64,000 nt of DNA from a bacterium (GCA_016124195.1 WGOE01000003.1:372001-436000), one strand, 5' to 3'. Shown: positions 8,124 to 17,000, counted from the stretch's first letter. Numbers and translations are program-made. Notes: generated from the letters alone by a model not told the origin.

Positions 8124-9266
8124 ATGAGAATAGGCGGCGCATGGCTGAACCAGACGGGAACGCAGGCGCTTTGCGCCGCGCTTGGTCTGGCCGGGCATCG
8201 CATCCTTTTCGTCGGTGGCTGTGTCCGCAACGCCTTGCTGCAGGAACCTGTCACCGACTTGGACCTTGCCACCGACGCCCTGCCGCAAGACGTGACGCAG
8301 ATCGCCACTGGCGCCGGTTTCAAGGTAGTTCCCACCGGCATCGACCATGGCACCGTCACGGTCATTGCAGGCGGCATCGTGCACGAGATCACCACCTTTC
8401 GCCGCGATGTCGCGACAGACGGGCGCCGCGCGGTGGTGGCCTATTCCTCTGACCTGGCCGAGGACGCCGCGCGCCGCGATTTCACCATCAACGCGCTTTA
8501 CGCGGAACCAACGGGCGAGGTGGTTGACCCGCTCGACGGCTTGCCTGACCTGATCGCCCGCCGCATCCGGTTCGTGGGTCAGCCCGAACAAAGGATCCGA
8601 GAGGATTATCTGCGCATCCTGCGCTTCTTCCGCTTTCACGCGGTCTATGGCGATCCGGCACTGGGGATCGACCCGGACGGGCTTGCCGCCTGCGCCGCAC
8701 TGGCCGAAGGGATCGACGGGCTCAGCCGTGAACGCATCGGGGCCGAGATGCGCAAGCTATTTGCCGCGCGCGACCCGGGGCCGGCCCTGGCCAGCATGGC
8801 GGCCAGCGGCGTTCTGGCCCGGGTGCTGCCCGGTTCTGACGTGCGCGGCATTCCGCGTCTGGTGCATCTGGAGGGTGGTCTCGCACCGCGCTGGCAGCGC
8901 CGTCTGGTCGTTGTCGGCGGGCAGGATGCAGGTCAGCGGCTGCGCCTGTCCCGGCAAGAGCAAAGCGAAATCGCGCTTATTCGTGACGAAATCGGCTCGC
9001 CCCTACGTCCGGCCGGTCTGGGCTGGCGGCTTGGCCTTGCGCCAGCGACCGATGTGATCCTGGCCCGCGCCGCCTTGCTGGGTCAGTCGATGCCGCCGTC
9101 CTGGCAGGCTGATCTGGCGCGGGGGGCGCAAAGCCGTTTTCCGGTTTCAGCCGCCGATCTGATGCCCGGCTTTCGGGGCGCGCAGCTGGGTGCGAGGCTC
9201 AAAGAGCTCGAGGATCGCTGGCTGGCGAGCGATCTGAAGCTGACGCGCGAGGACCTGTTGGCCTGA
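8124..9266 (+). CDS. cca: CCA tRNA nucleotidyltransferase / poly(A) polymerase family protein
   Basis: A 380-residue class II nucleotidyltransferase. The head domain has FVGGCVRNALL and DLDLATDA, giving the catalytic G-G-x-V-R-(x)n-D-x-D arrangement. It is followed by DHGTVTV, the RRDFTINALY flexible-loop motif and EQRIREDYLRILRFFRF. The C-terminal helical half is less conserved. The enzyme probably adds or repairs the tRNA 3' CCA; family members can instead be poly(A) polymerases, and sequence alone does not fully separate these. ATG 8124 has GAGG eight bases upstream. Confidence 0.9.
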   Translation: MRIGGAWLNQTGTQALCAALGLAGHRILFVGGCVRNALLQEPVTDLDLATDALPQDVTQIATGAGFKVVPTGIDHGTVTVIAGGIVHEITTFRRDVATDGRRAVVAYSSDLAEDAARRDFTINALYAEPTGEVVDPLDGLPDLIARRIRFVGQPEQRIREDYLRILRFFRFHAVYGDPALGIDPDGLAACAALAEGIDGLSRERIGAEMRKLFAARDPGPALASMAASGVLARVLPGSDVRGIPRLVHLEGGLAPRWQRRLVVVGGQDAGQRLRLSRQEQSEIALIRDEIGSPLRPAGLGWRLGLAPATDVILARAALLGQSMPPSWQADLARGAQSRFPVSAADLMPGFRGAQLGARLKELEDRWLASDLKLTREDLLA

Positions 9267-9332
9267 CACTCATGGCCGGTTTCCCTTGGCCCGGATTCGG
9301 TTTATACGCTTTCGGCAATCCAAAGGTTCGTC

Positions 9333-11183
9333 ATGTTCAAGTTCTTTGAGGGTCTGGTTGACCCCTATGCGCCCTATATCCAGACAGATACACCGCCCAG
9401 AACGCTTTGGCCGTTCCTAGCCGATTACATTCGCCCGTTCCGCAAGGTGTTCCTCGCGACGGGCCTGTTCTCGATGCTGAACGCGGGAACCGAGGTGGCG
9501 CTGCTGTGGTATCTTGGCCGCATGGTCGACATGCTGTCGCGCGGCACCCCGGCCGAGGTCTGGGCCGCGCACGGGACCGAGATCCTTTCCGTGGGTGCTG
9601 CGATCCTTGTTCTGCGGCCGATGATCGGCGGCACCAATGTCGCGCTGTTGCACAACACGATCCTGACCAACTTCGGCACCATGATGCGCTGGCGGGCGCA
9701 TGCCCATGTGCTGCGCCAGCCGGTCGGCTGGTTCGAAAGCGATTTCGCGGGCCGGATCGCCAACCGCATCATGCAGGCGCCGCCGGCGGCAGGCGATGCG
9801 GTGTTTCAGGTGTTTGACGCGGTAGCCTTCGCCTCGACAACGCTGATCGGCGCCGGGCTGATGCTGGCGCATGCCGATGTGCGGCTGCTGATCCCGCTGG
9901 TCCTGTGGGCGCTGGGCTATGTCACGCTGATGCGCTGGACGATCCGACGGGCCGGCCCGGCCTCGACGGCAAGCTCGGCCGCGCGTTCGGCTGTGACGGG
10001 GCGGGTGGTAGACAGCTACACCAACATCCATTCGGTCAAGCTTTTTGCCCAGCACGGCCGCGAACTGGCCTATGCCAAGGAATCGATCGAAGCCGCCCGC
10101 ACCACCTTTCAGAAGGAAATGCGCATCGTCACCGTGATGGACACGGTCCTGACCTTTCTCAACGGGTTGATGATCCTGGGTGTTTCGGGCTGGGCGATCT
10201 TTCTGTGGTACGGCGGGCTTGCAACGGTCGGTGTCGTCGCGGCGGCTGTGGCGCTGGTATTGCGGCTGAACTCGATGACCTACTGGATCATGTGGGCCAC
10301 GACCAATCTGGTGCAGAACCTCGGCACCGTGCAGGAGGGCATGCAGACCATCACCGAGCCAATCTCGCTGGTCGATGACAAGGATGCCAAGCCGCTGAGG
10401 TTCCAGAAAGGCCTGATCGAGGTCAAGGGCGTCAGCCACCACTATGGCCGGGGTTCCGGTGGTTTGCAGGATCTGTCGCTGACCGTGCGACCGGGTGAGA
10501 GGATCGGCCTGATCGGCCGGTCCGGCGCGGGGAAATCGACCCTCGTCAAGCTGATCCTGCGGTTCTACGACACCGAAAGCGGCAGCATCGAGATTGACGG
10601 CCAGAACATTGCCCATGTGACGCAGGACAGCCTGCGCGCGCAGATCGGCATGGTGCAGCAGGACAGCAGCCTGATGCACCGCTCGGTCCGCGACAACATC
10701 CTTTACGCCAACCCCGAGGCCGGCGAGGAAGCCATGCTCGCCGCCGCGCGGAAGGCCGAGGCGCATGACTTCATCCTGACGCTCGAGGACCCGCAGGGCC
10801 GCCGGGGCTATGACGCCCATGTCGGCGAACGCGGCGTGAAACTGTCGGGCGGGCAACGGCAGAGGGTAGCGCTGGCCCGGGTCATCCTGAAGGACGCGCC
10901 GATCCTGATCCTCGACGAGGCGACCAGCGCCCTGGACAGCGAGGCCGAGGCGGCGATTCAAAAGGCGCTGTTCGGCGTGATGCAGGGCAAGACCGTGATC
11001 GCCATCGCGCACCGCCTGTCGACCATCGCGGCGATGGATCGCATCGTGGTGCTTGATGGCGGCAGAATTGTCGAAGAGGGCACGCATGACGCGCTTTTGG
11101 CGCGGAACGGTCTATATGCCCAATTCTGGTCGCGCCAATCCGGCGGGTTCCTGCGCGACGCTGTAGAGGAGGCTGCCGAATGA
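9333..11183 (+). CDS. ABC exporter half-transporter (fused TM domain and ATPase), first of pair
   Basis: A 616-residue MsbA/HlyB-type half exporter. About six membrane segments occupy residues 30-310 and the nucleotide-binding domain residues 360-600. All catalytic elements are intact: Walker A GRSGAGKST, signature LSGGQRQRVALAR, Walker B LILDEATSALDSE and the H-loop AIAHRLSTI. It overlaps the next half-transporter by 4 bp (ATGA), which suggests an obligate heterodimer, or two homodimers made together. Both have consensus ATP sites, unlike many heterodimeric exporters. The substrate is unknown; lipid-like or drug substrates are common for this family. Confidence 0.92.
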   Translation: MFKFFEGLVDPYAPYIQTDTPPRTLWPFLADYIRPFRKVFLATGLFSMLNAGTEVALLWYLGRMVDMLSRGTPAEVWAAHGTEILSVGAAILVLRPMIGGTNVALLHNTILTNFGTMMRWRAHAHVLRQPVGWFESDFAGRIANRIMQAPPAAGDAVFQVFDAVAFASTTLIGAGLMLAHADVRLLIPLVLWALGYVTLMRWTIRRAGPASTASSAARSAVTGRVVDSYTNIHSVKLFAQHGRELAYAKESIEAARTTFQKEMRIVTVMDTVLTFLNGLMILGVSGWAIFLWYGGLATVGVVAAAVALVLRLNSMTYWIMWATTNLVQNLGTVQEGMQTITEPISLVDDKDAKPLRFQKGLIEVKGVSHHYGRGSGGLQDLSLTVRPGERIGLIGRSGAGKSTLVKLILRFYDTESGSIEIDGQNIAHVTQDSLRAQIGMVQQDSSLMHRSVRDNILYANPEAGEEAMLAAARKAEAHDFILTLEDPQGRRGYDAHVGERGVKLSGGQRQRVALARVILKDAPILILDEATSALDSEAEAAIQKALFGVMQGKTVIAIAHRLSTIAAMDRIVVLDGGRIVEEGTHDALLARNGLYAQFWSRQSGGFLRDAVEEAAE

Positions 11184-13018
11184 TGCTTGGTCCGACGATC
11201 ACACCCTTCCGGCCGACTCCGCTGCCGCCCCCGCCGCGCCCCTTGCGCTTTTTCGCCTGGGCGCTGCAGGGCGCCTGGGCCGGGGTGATCTGGGCCACCT
11301 TCTGGTCCGCCGCCGCAGGCTCGCTCGAGGCGATTTCGGCCGCCATCCTCGGCCGGGTGATCGACGCCGCCGCCACCAGCACCCCGGCCGAGGTGTTTCA
11401 GACGCACTGGCTGCTGTTTGCGATCTTTGTTGGCTTCTACCTGATCGCCCGCCCGCTGATCTTTGGCGTCAACACCTCTGCTCTGGCGCTGACCATCGAG
11501 CCGAACCTGTTCCCGCTGATCTTGTCACGGCTGCACCGCTGGACGCTGGGGCATTCGGTGACCTTCTTCGACAATGACTTTGCCGGACGGATCGCGCAAA
11601 AGCAGATGCAGACGGCACGGGCGGCGACCGATGTCGTGTCGGGCACCATCGAAACGGCGGCCTTCGCGCTGGCCTCGGTCGTGGGGTCGGTCGCGCTGAT
11701 GGTGGCGATCAACGGCTATGTCTCGCTTGTGCTTCTGGTATGGGTGGTGGGCTATATCCTCTTCATCCGCTATTTCCTGCGCCGGGTGCGCGGAGCCTCG
11801 GCGATGCGGGCCTCGGCCCGGGCCAATGTGACGGGGCAGATCGTCGATACCGTCACCAACATGAAGACGGTCAAGCTTTTCGCCCATACCGAACACGAAG
11901 ACCGCGTGGCGCTGGACGCGATGCAGAACTTTCGCGCCTCGGCACTGGTCTATGGCGCGATTTCCTCGTGGTTCCGCTTCAACCTGATGACGCTTGCCGG
12001 GGTCCTGCCCGTCCTGATGGTGGGGGCGACGGTCTGGCTTTGGTCGAAGGGCATGGCCTCGACCGGGGATATCGCGGCCTCTGGCGCGGTGTCGTTCCGG
12101 TTGGCGCAGATGACCGGCTGGGTTTCCTTCAGCCTGATGACGATCTTTGGCAACATGGGCGAGGTCGAGGATGGCCTGCGCACCCTGACGCCGCCCTATT
12201 CGCTGACCGATGCCGCCAACGCCACCGAACTGCCGCGCGTCACGGGCCGGATCGAGATGGACCACGTCTCTTTCGCCTATGGCCGCAAGAGGGGTGGCTT
12301 GCGCGAGGTCTCGCTGACCATCCGGCCCGGCGAGAAGATCGGCATCGTCGGCGCCTCGGGGGCGGGGAAATCGACACTCGTTTCATTGCTGCTCAGGCTC
12401 TATGACACCGAAAGCGGGCGGATCCTGATCGACGGGATCGACGTGCGCGCCGTCACGCAGGAATCCCTGCGCCGTCAGATCGGCATGGTCACGCAGGAAA
12501 CCGCGATGTTCAACCGCTCGGCACGCGAGAACATCAAATATGGCCGTCCCGATGCCAGCGACGAAGAAATGTACGCCGCCGCCCGCGCGGCCGAGGCGCA
12601 TGACTTCATCCTGTCCTTGCGCGACCACCAGGGTCGCAAGGGTTATGACGCATTTCTGGGCGAGCGGGGCGTGAAACTGTCGGGCGGTCAGCGCCAGCGC
12701 ATTGCGCTCGCCCGCGCCTTCCTCAAGGACGCGCCGATCCTCGTGCTGGACGAGGCGACTTCGGCGCTCGATTCCGAGGTAGAGGCCAGCGTACAGGACG
12801 CTCTGGCCCGTGTGATGGAAGGCAAGACCGTGCTGGCCATCGCGCACCGTCTTTCCACGATTGCCGAGATGGACCGGATCATCGTTCTGGATCAGGGTCA
12901 GATCGTGGAAGAGGGCTCTCATGCCCAGCTCTTGGCGCTGGGGGGGCTTTACGCGCGCTACTGGAACCGTCAAAGCGGCGGTTTCATCGGCGTCGACGAA
13001 AAGGAAGCGGCAGAGTGA
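11180..13018 (+). CDS. ABC exporter half-transporter, second of pair
   Basis: A 612-residue paralogue of the preceding gene with the same plan. A proline-rich N-terminus (FRPTPLPPPPRP) precedes six predicted membrane helices, then an ATPase domain with GASGAGKST, LSGGQRQRIALAR, LVLDEATSALDSE and AIAHRLSTI. ATG 11180 overlaps the upstream stop, and GAGGAGG lies upstream. It in turn overlaps the RNA methyltransferase gene by 4 bp. The strong similarity of the two ATPase domains points to an old tandem duplication. Substrate unknown. Confidence 0.92.
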   Translation: MMLGPTITPFRPTPLPPPPRPLRFFAWALQGAWAGVIWATFWSAAAGSLEAISAAILGRVIDAAATSTPAEVFQTHWLLFAIFVGFYLIARPLIFGVNTSALALTIEPNLFPLILSRLHRWTLGHSVTFFDNDFAGRIAQKQMQTARAATDVVSGTIETAAFALASVVGSVALMVAINGYVSLVLLVWVVGYILFIRYFLRRVRGASAMRASARANVTGQIVDTVTNMKTVKLFAHTEHEDRVALDAMQNFRASALVYGAISSWFRFNLMTLAGVLPVLMVGATVWLWSKGMASTGDIAASGAVSFRLAQMTGWVSFSLMTIFGNMGEVEDGLRTLTPPYSLTDAANATELPRVTGRIEMDHVSFAYGRKRGGLREVSLTIRPGEKIGIVGASGAGKSTLVSLLLRLYDTESGRILIDGIDVRAVTQESLRRQIGMVTQETAMFNRSARENIKYGRPDASDEEMYAAARAAEAHDFILSLRDHQGRKGYDAFLGERGVKLSGGQRQRIALARAFLKDAPILVLDEATSALDSEVEASVQDALARVMEGKTVLAIAHRLSTIAEMDRIIVLDQGQIVEEGSHAQLLALGGLYARYWNRQSGGFIGVDEKEAAE

Positions 13019-14235
13019 GTTTTACCATAGCGCGGCTGGGCCATCTGGGCGACGGGATCATCCAGGGGCCCGAGGGCGTGATCTTTGCACCGCAAACCCT
13101 GCCCGGCGAAGAGGTCGAAGGCACGCTGAGGGCCGACCAGCTGACCGACCTGCGCATACTTACCCCGTCGGCCGCGCGGGTGCGCCCGCCCTGCGCCCAT
13201 GCACGCACCTGCGGCGGCTGTTTGATGCAGCACGCCTCGGATGCCTTTGTCGCGGAGTGGAAGATGACCATCGTGCGCGGCGCTTTGGCAGGGCAGGGGC
13301 TTGAGGCTGAACTGCGGCCCATCGTGACCTCGCCGCCGCGGTCGCGCCGGCGGGCGACGCTGGCGGCGCGGCGCACCAAGGGCGGCGTGCTGATGGGGTT
13401 TCACGCCCGCGCTTCCGATGTCCTGGTGGCGGTGCCCAATTGCCAGCTGCTGCATCCCGACCTGATGGCTGCTTTCCCGGCGCTGGAGGCCATCGTGCGC
13501 CTTGGTGGATCGCGCACGACAGAGCTGGACCTTGCCATCACCCGCACGGCCTCTGGTCCCGATGTCGCGGTGACCGGCGGCAAGGAGGCCACCTCCGACC
13601 TGAGGATGGAGCTTGCCCGATTGACCGAAGCGCATGGCCTGTCGCGATTGACCTGGAATGGCGAGGTCGTGGCCTTGCGCGCCCAGCCGATGCTGCGTCT
13701 GGGCCGGGCCAATGTGCCGCTGCCGGTTGGCGCCTTTCTTCAGGCCACCGCTGAAGGCGAGGCTGCCCTGCAAGCCGCCGTCGTCGAGGCCGTGGGCGCC
13801 GCGCGCCGTGTCACCGATCTTTTCGCTGGCCTCGGCACCTTTGCCTTGCCCCTGGCCGAAAAGGCCGAGGTTCACGCCGTGGAGGGTGATGCCGCGATGA
13901 TTGCGGCGCTCGACAAGGGGTTCCGACTGGCTGAAGGGCTCAAGCGCGTCACCCACGAGGTGCGCGACCTTTTCCGTCGTCCACTGGAGCCCGACGAATT
14001 CAAGGGCGTCGAAGCCGTGGTGATCGACCCGCCGCGCGCCGGTGCCGAGGCGCAAAGCCACACGCTGGCCCGATCCGGAGTTCCGGTGATCGCGTCCGTG
14101 TCTTGCAACCCCGCAACCTTTGCGCGTGACGCCAAGATCCTGATCGCCGGCGGCTACAAGCTCGATTGGGTCCAGGTCGTCGATCAGTTCCGCTGGTCGG
14201 CCCATGTCGAACTTGCCGCCCGGTTCTCGCTTTAG
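13015..14235 (+). CDS. SAM-dependent RNA (uracil-C5) methyltransferase, TrmA/RlmD family
   Basis: A 406-residue class I methyltransferase. Cysteines in CAHARTCGGC plus PNCQLL match the iron-sulfur binding C-x5-C-x2-C...C pattern of RumA/RlmD. SAM-binding TDLFAGLGTFALPLA is followed by VIDPPRAGAEAQ. The catalytic cysteine is in SVSCNPATFARD. Members methylate U54 of tRNA or uridines of 23S rRNA; in many alphaproteobacteria a single short homologue has an unassigned target. The start is GTG 13015, overlapping the ABC gene stop, with AAGGAAG upstream. A short TRAM-like N-terminus precedes the cluster. Confidence 0.9.
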   Translation: MSFTIARLGHLGDGIIQGPEGVIFAPQTLPGEEVEGTLRADQLTDLRILTPSAARVRPPCAHARTCGGCLMQHASDAFVAEWKMTIVRGALAGQGLEAELRPIVTSPPRSRRRATLAARRTKGGVLMGFHARASDVLVAVPNCQLLHPDLMAAFPALEAIVRLGGSRTTELDLAITRTASGPDVAVTGGKEATSDLRMELARLTEAHGLSRLTWNGEVVALRAQPMLRLGRANVPLPVGAFLQATAEGEAALQAAVVEAVGAARRVTDLFAGLGTFALPLAEKAEVHAVEGDAAMIAALDKGFRLAEGLKRVTHEVRDLFRRPLEPDEFKGVEAVVIDPPRAGAEAQSHTLARSGVPVIASVSCNPATFARDAKILIAGGYKLDWVQVVDQFRWSAHVELAARFSL

Positions 14236-14311
14236 GGGCTGGATCGCGGCACCGCTTTCCGTTAGAGGCTCTGGCAAAAAGCAGTGGCAAAAAGACTTGA
14301 GCAGGACTGAC

Positions 14312-14809
14312 ATGACCGCATTTTTCCGGGCGATTCTTCTGACATTTGCCATGCTGGGGCTGGTGTCTTGCGGGCATTCGAAGTTCCGGACCTACAACGG
14401 TCCCGAAATCACCCTGGTCGAGGTGCACAAGGCCGATCGCAAGATGTACCTGCTGCACAACGGCACGATCCTGCACAGCTACGACATCGAACTGGGCGGC
14501 GCGCCGGTTGGTAAAAAGCAGTTCGAGGGTGACAAGAAGACCCCGGAAGGCGCCTATTTCATCACGCACCGCAATCCGAATTCGACCTATCACCTGTCGC
14601 TGGGCATCTCTTATCCCAATGACGACGACATTGCCTTCGCCAAGGCAGCTGGCAAGAAGCCTGGGGACAACATCTTCATCCACGGTCAGCCGGGCTGGAC
14701 CAAGGTGCGCGGCGACTGGACCGTGGGCTGCATCGCGCTGACCGACCGCCAGATGGAAGATGTCTATGCCATGGTCAAACCCGGCACCCCGATCAACATC
14801 TTCCCGTAA
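14312..14809 (+). CDS. Lipoprotein L,D-transpeptidase (YkuD domain)
   Basis: A 165-residue protein. The first 21 residues, ending in the lipobox LVSC, form a lipoprotein signal, so it is anchored in the envelope. The YkuD domain fills the rest, with IHGQPGW and the catalytic TVGCIAL (H-x...-S/T-x-G-C). Such enzymes make 3-3 peptidoglycan crosslinks or attach proteins to peptidoglycan. ATG 14312 follows GCAGGA; longer in-frame extensions do not carry the lipobox at the right place. It is one of two YkuD genes within 2 kb, separated by a CAP-domain lipoprotein. Confidence 0.9.
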   Translation: MTAFFRAILLTFAMLGLVSCGHSKFRTYNGPEITLVEVHKADRKMYLLHNGTILHSYDIELGGAPVGKKQFEGDKKTPEGAYFITHRNPNSTYHLSLGISYPNDDDIAFAKAAGKKPGDNIFIHGQPGWTKVRGDWTVGCIALTDRQMEDVYAMVKPGTPINIFP

Positions 14810-14827
14810 GGCAGGTAGCCGGGCCCG

Positions 14828-15352
14828 TCAGGCCCGCGCCGCGCCCATGAGCATGGTCCACCACAGCTTGCCCGTCGGCTCCTGGAACCAGGAAAAGCCC
14901 ATTTCGGTGGCCCGCGGGTCCAGCACCATAGCGCGCGTGTCGCTCTGGCTCATCCAGTCGGACAGGGTTTCCAGCTCGGTCTCATAGGTCTCGGAGATCA
15001 GCTCGCCCAAGAGCTTGCCGGTGTAGCCCACGCGTTGCACCCGCACCAGGGGCGACGAGCCATCCGACCCGAAATGCCAGGGCCGGTTCTGCACCGCCAT
15101 GTCGCGCGAATGGGTGGCGCAGGCCGCGATCAGAGCCGCGTTGAAGGTCAGCTGCGGCGCGCCCTTGCTTTGGCGCAGGGCGTTGACCCCATCCAGCATC
15201 CGGTAGGATATCGCCGATTCGTCGCCCGGCGCGATATGATAGACCTTGGGCAGCGGCCTGCCATCAGACCCCATCGGCGCGGGTTCGGTTTTGGGCGCGC
15301 AGGCCGCAAGCGTCGCTGCGGCGCCAAGAAGAAGGGCAGAGCGTCGTTCCAT
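14828..15352 (-). CDS. CAP/SCP-domain lipoprotein
   Basis: A 174-residue protein with signal and lipobox (LLLGAAATLAAC). The CAP domain follows: MLDGVNALRQSKGAPQLTFN, then THSRDMA and MGFSW, as in bacterial SCP-like proteins near the YkwD group. These are secreted proteins whose biochemical role is poorly known, often linked to envelope or cell wall. Start chosen at ATG 15352, with AGGTGG six bases upstream; ATG 15358 is also in frame. It is convergent with the upstream L,D-transpeptidase and divergent from the next one. Confidence 0.85.
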   Translation of the reverse strand: MERRSALLLGAAATLAACAPKTEPAPMGSDGRPLPKVYHIAPGDESAISYRMLDGVNALRQSKGAPQLTFNAALIAACATHSRDMAVQNRPWHFGSDGSSPLVRVQRVGYTGKLLGELISETYETELETLSDWMSQSDTRAMVLDPRATEMGFSWFQEPTGKLWWTMLMGAARA

Positions 15353-15531
15353 TGTCATCCACCTGTATCGGACCCTGAACGGATCTCTGAAGCCTGATCG
15401 CGCGTCCTTACCGCAAGTCGCACCCAAGAAAAACCCATGGCGCATCGTGGCCAATTGACATGCGTGTGAATTGCGACGGACAGCGCATGCCTGTAGTAAT
15501 GCCGCCATCGAGAAGTCAAGGAGATCAGCGC

Positions 15532-16143
15532 ATGTCTGACGAAAGCACACCAAAACTGGGGCGCCGGTTGTTCCTGGGCGCCGCCGCAGCTGGCCTTGGC
15601 GCTGCGGCTCTGCCGGCCCGCGCGGCCGATTTTGCCAATTCCACCGAATTCGAAACCCCCACGACCGAGGCGAATCCGCGCGCCAACATTTCCAGCTTTC
15701 GGCTGCTGGATTGGCAGGACTACTTCGACAACACGAAGAACGGCGCGATCCTGGTCGACATCACCTCGCGCGCGCTGCACTTCTGGTCAGAGGACCAGAC
15801 GATCTACAAACTCTATCCGACCTCGGTGCCCCTGACCGAGGAACTGACGCGGCGCGGCAAGACATCGGTCATCCAGAAAGTGGTCAACCCGCGCTGGGTT
15901 GCCACGAAGGGAGAGCTGGAGCGCAACCCCGACTGGCCGCCTTTCGTCGAAGGCGGTTCGCCCGAGAATCCCCTGGGCGTGCGCGCGCTTTACCTCGGTT
16001 GGCCAGCCTACCGCATCCATGGCACGCACGACACGCGCAAGATCGGCCGGCGGTCGTCGAATGGCTGCATCGGTCTTTACAACGAACAGATCCTTGAACT
16101 CTTCAATCTGGCCAAGGTCGGCACCCAAGTCTTGTTGATCTAG
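15532..16143 (+). CDS. Tat-exported L,D-transpeptidase (YkuD domain)
   Basis: A 203-residue protein. GRRLFLGAAAAGLGAAALPA is a twin-arginine signal with an Ala-x-Ala cleavage region, so export is probably by Tat. The YkuD catalytic region is RIHGTHDTRKIGRRSSNGCI, with the nucleophilic cysteine in SNGC, matching the ErfK/YbiS core. It would form peptidoglycan crosslinks or tether proteins to the wall. ATG 15532 follows AAGGAGATCAGCGC. The 180 bp upstream is shared with the divergent CAP lipoprotein gene. A weak hairpin GGCCCG / CGGGCC at 16168-16186 may end its transcript. Confidence 0.9.
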   Translation: MSDESTPKLGRRLFLGAAAAGLGAAALPARAADFANSTEFETPTTEANPRANISSFRLLDWQDYFDNTKNGAILVDITSRALHFWSEDQTIYKLYPTSVPLTEELTRRGKTSVIQKVVNPRWVATKGELERNPDWPPFVEGGSPENPLGVRALYLGWPAYRIHGTHDTRKIGRRSSNGCIGLYNEQILELFNLAKVGTQVLLI

Positions 16144-16305
16144 ATCAGACGGCGGCAAGATCCGGTAGGCCCGTTTCGACCGGGCCCCGGTGCGCTTGCG
16201 ACAAGGCGGCAAGCGAAAAAGTACGTTCCAGCGCGAAGAAGGTCACAGGGTGTTGCTTATTTGACGATACTGTGGCCGCGTGCGCCACGAGGCGCGTTCC
16301 AACAG

Positions 16306-16334
16306 TTGCAAAGCCCGATTTGACCTGCTTTTTA
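16306..16334 (+). promoter_or_regulatory. Candidate promoter of first tiny secreted protein
   Basis: TTGCAA (16306-16311), 17-base spacer, TTTTTA (16329-16334). The context CAGTTGCAAA recurs in front of the paralogous gene (16710), with the same spacer length. This would give a leader of roughly 70 nt. Inferred from the shared arrangement, not from a strict consensus. Confidence 0.4.
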
Positions 16335-16410
16335 CGGCCTTACGAGGAACAGTCTTGGGCGCGCCAGCCGCCTCTGCAAATTTCGGTTGGCGCATTAACT
16401 GGAGTTTACT

Positions 16411-16599
16411 ATGAAGAAGATCGCTCTCGCCGCCGCTCTGTCGCTTGCCGCTTCGACCGCCTTCGCCGGCGGCATGAAAGAAGCCGTGGTGACCCCCGCC
16501 ACCGTCACTGCCAAAACGACCACGTCGTCCTCCGCTGGCGGTCTGATCATCCCGCTGCTGCTGCTGATCGTCGTGGCCGCTGTCGCTTCGAACAACTAA
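16411..16599 (+). CDS. Tiny secreted, C-terminally hydrophobic protein (paralogue 1)
   Basis: A 62-residue protein of unknown function. Residues 1-19 (MKKIALAAALSLAASTAFA) are a Sec signal peptide. A short variable Thr/Ser/Val-rich stretch follows, then a 23-residue block SSAGGLIIPLLLLIVVAAVA plus SNN that looks like a membrane segment. The paralogue at 16809 has the same first 22 residues and the same C-terminal block, with a different middle. GGAG lies seven bases before the ATG, and two hairpins follow the stop. The design resembles the small YjbE/GfcA proteins of exopolysaccharide operons, and the third small protein at 29152 begins the same way. That link is an inference. Confidence 0.85.
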   Translation: MKKIALAAALSLAASTAFAGGMKEAVVTPATVTAKTTTSSSAGGLIIPLLLLIVVAAVASNN

Positions 16600-16652
16600 G
16601 ACCGGCAATACCGGTCTGAAGGAAAAGACGGTGGGCTGCCCACCGTCTTTTT
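16599..16652 (+). terminator. Double-hairpin terminator after paralogue 1
   Basis: First stem AGACCGG / CCGGTCT (16599-16617), overlapping the end of the stop codon. A second, stronger stem follows, AAAAGACGGTGGG / CCCACCGTCTTTT (16623-16651), running into TTTTT. It separates the two tiny-protein genes into independent transcripts. Confidence 0.85.
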
Positions 16653-16709
16653 CGTTTTTGGGATCATTGTGTAATCTGGCAACAGTTGGGCAAACAAGGT
16701 GCGGGGCAG

Positions 16710-16738
16710 TTGCAAATGACCGGTTAAAATGCTTGTAT
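16710..16738 (+). promoter_or_regulatory. Candidate promoter of second tiny secreted protein
   Basis: TTGCAA (16710-16715), 17-base spacer, TTGTAT (16733-16738), in the same CAGTTGCAAA context as the candidate at 16306. The leader would be about 65 nt. TAAAAT within the spacer is an alternative -10-like element. Confidence 0.4.
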
Positions 16739-16808
16739 TTGAGCACGAGCAACACTTCTGTCGCGCCCTCGGGACCCTGCGGCAAGATGAACCATAACGG
16801 AGATTAAG

Positions 16809-17000
16809 ATGAAAAAAATCGCTCTCGCCGCCGCCCTCTCGCTGGCTGCTTCCACCGCCTTCGCAGGTGGCATGGCTCAGCCGATGGTCGAGCCCGCACC
16901 GATGGTTGACACCACGACCCACAACTCCTCGTCGGCTGGCGGCCTGATCATTCCGCTGCTGCTGCTGATCGTGGTTGCCGCTGTCGCTTCGAACAACTGA
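16809..17000 (+). CDS. Tiny secreted, C-terminally hydrophobic protein (paralogue 2)
   Basis: A 63-residue paralogue of the gene at 16411. The signal peptide is identical (MKKIALAAALSLAASTAFA) and the C-terminal SSAGGLIIPLLLLIVVAAVA plus SNN is also identical. The middle is changed to a Pro/Met/Thr-rich stretch (QPMVEPAPMVDTTTHNS). GGAG precedes the ATG by seven bases. Identity concentrated at both ends, with a divergent centre, indicates a tandem duplication under constraint on export and membrane insertion. No function can be assigned. It is convergent with hemH, from which it is separated by a shared terminator. Confidence 0.85.
   Translation: MKKIALAAALSLAASTAFAGGMAQPMVEPAPMVDTTTHNSSSAGGLIIPLLLLIVVAAVASNN

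Noticed and set aside
9417-11087. 556-codon minus-strand open frame opposite the first ABC exporter
   Set aside because: Low-complexity Arg/His/Gln-rich translation; the + strand encodes an ABC exporter with all motifs.
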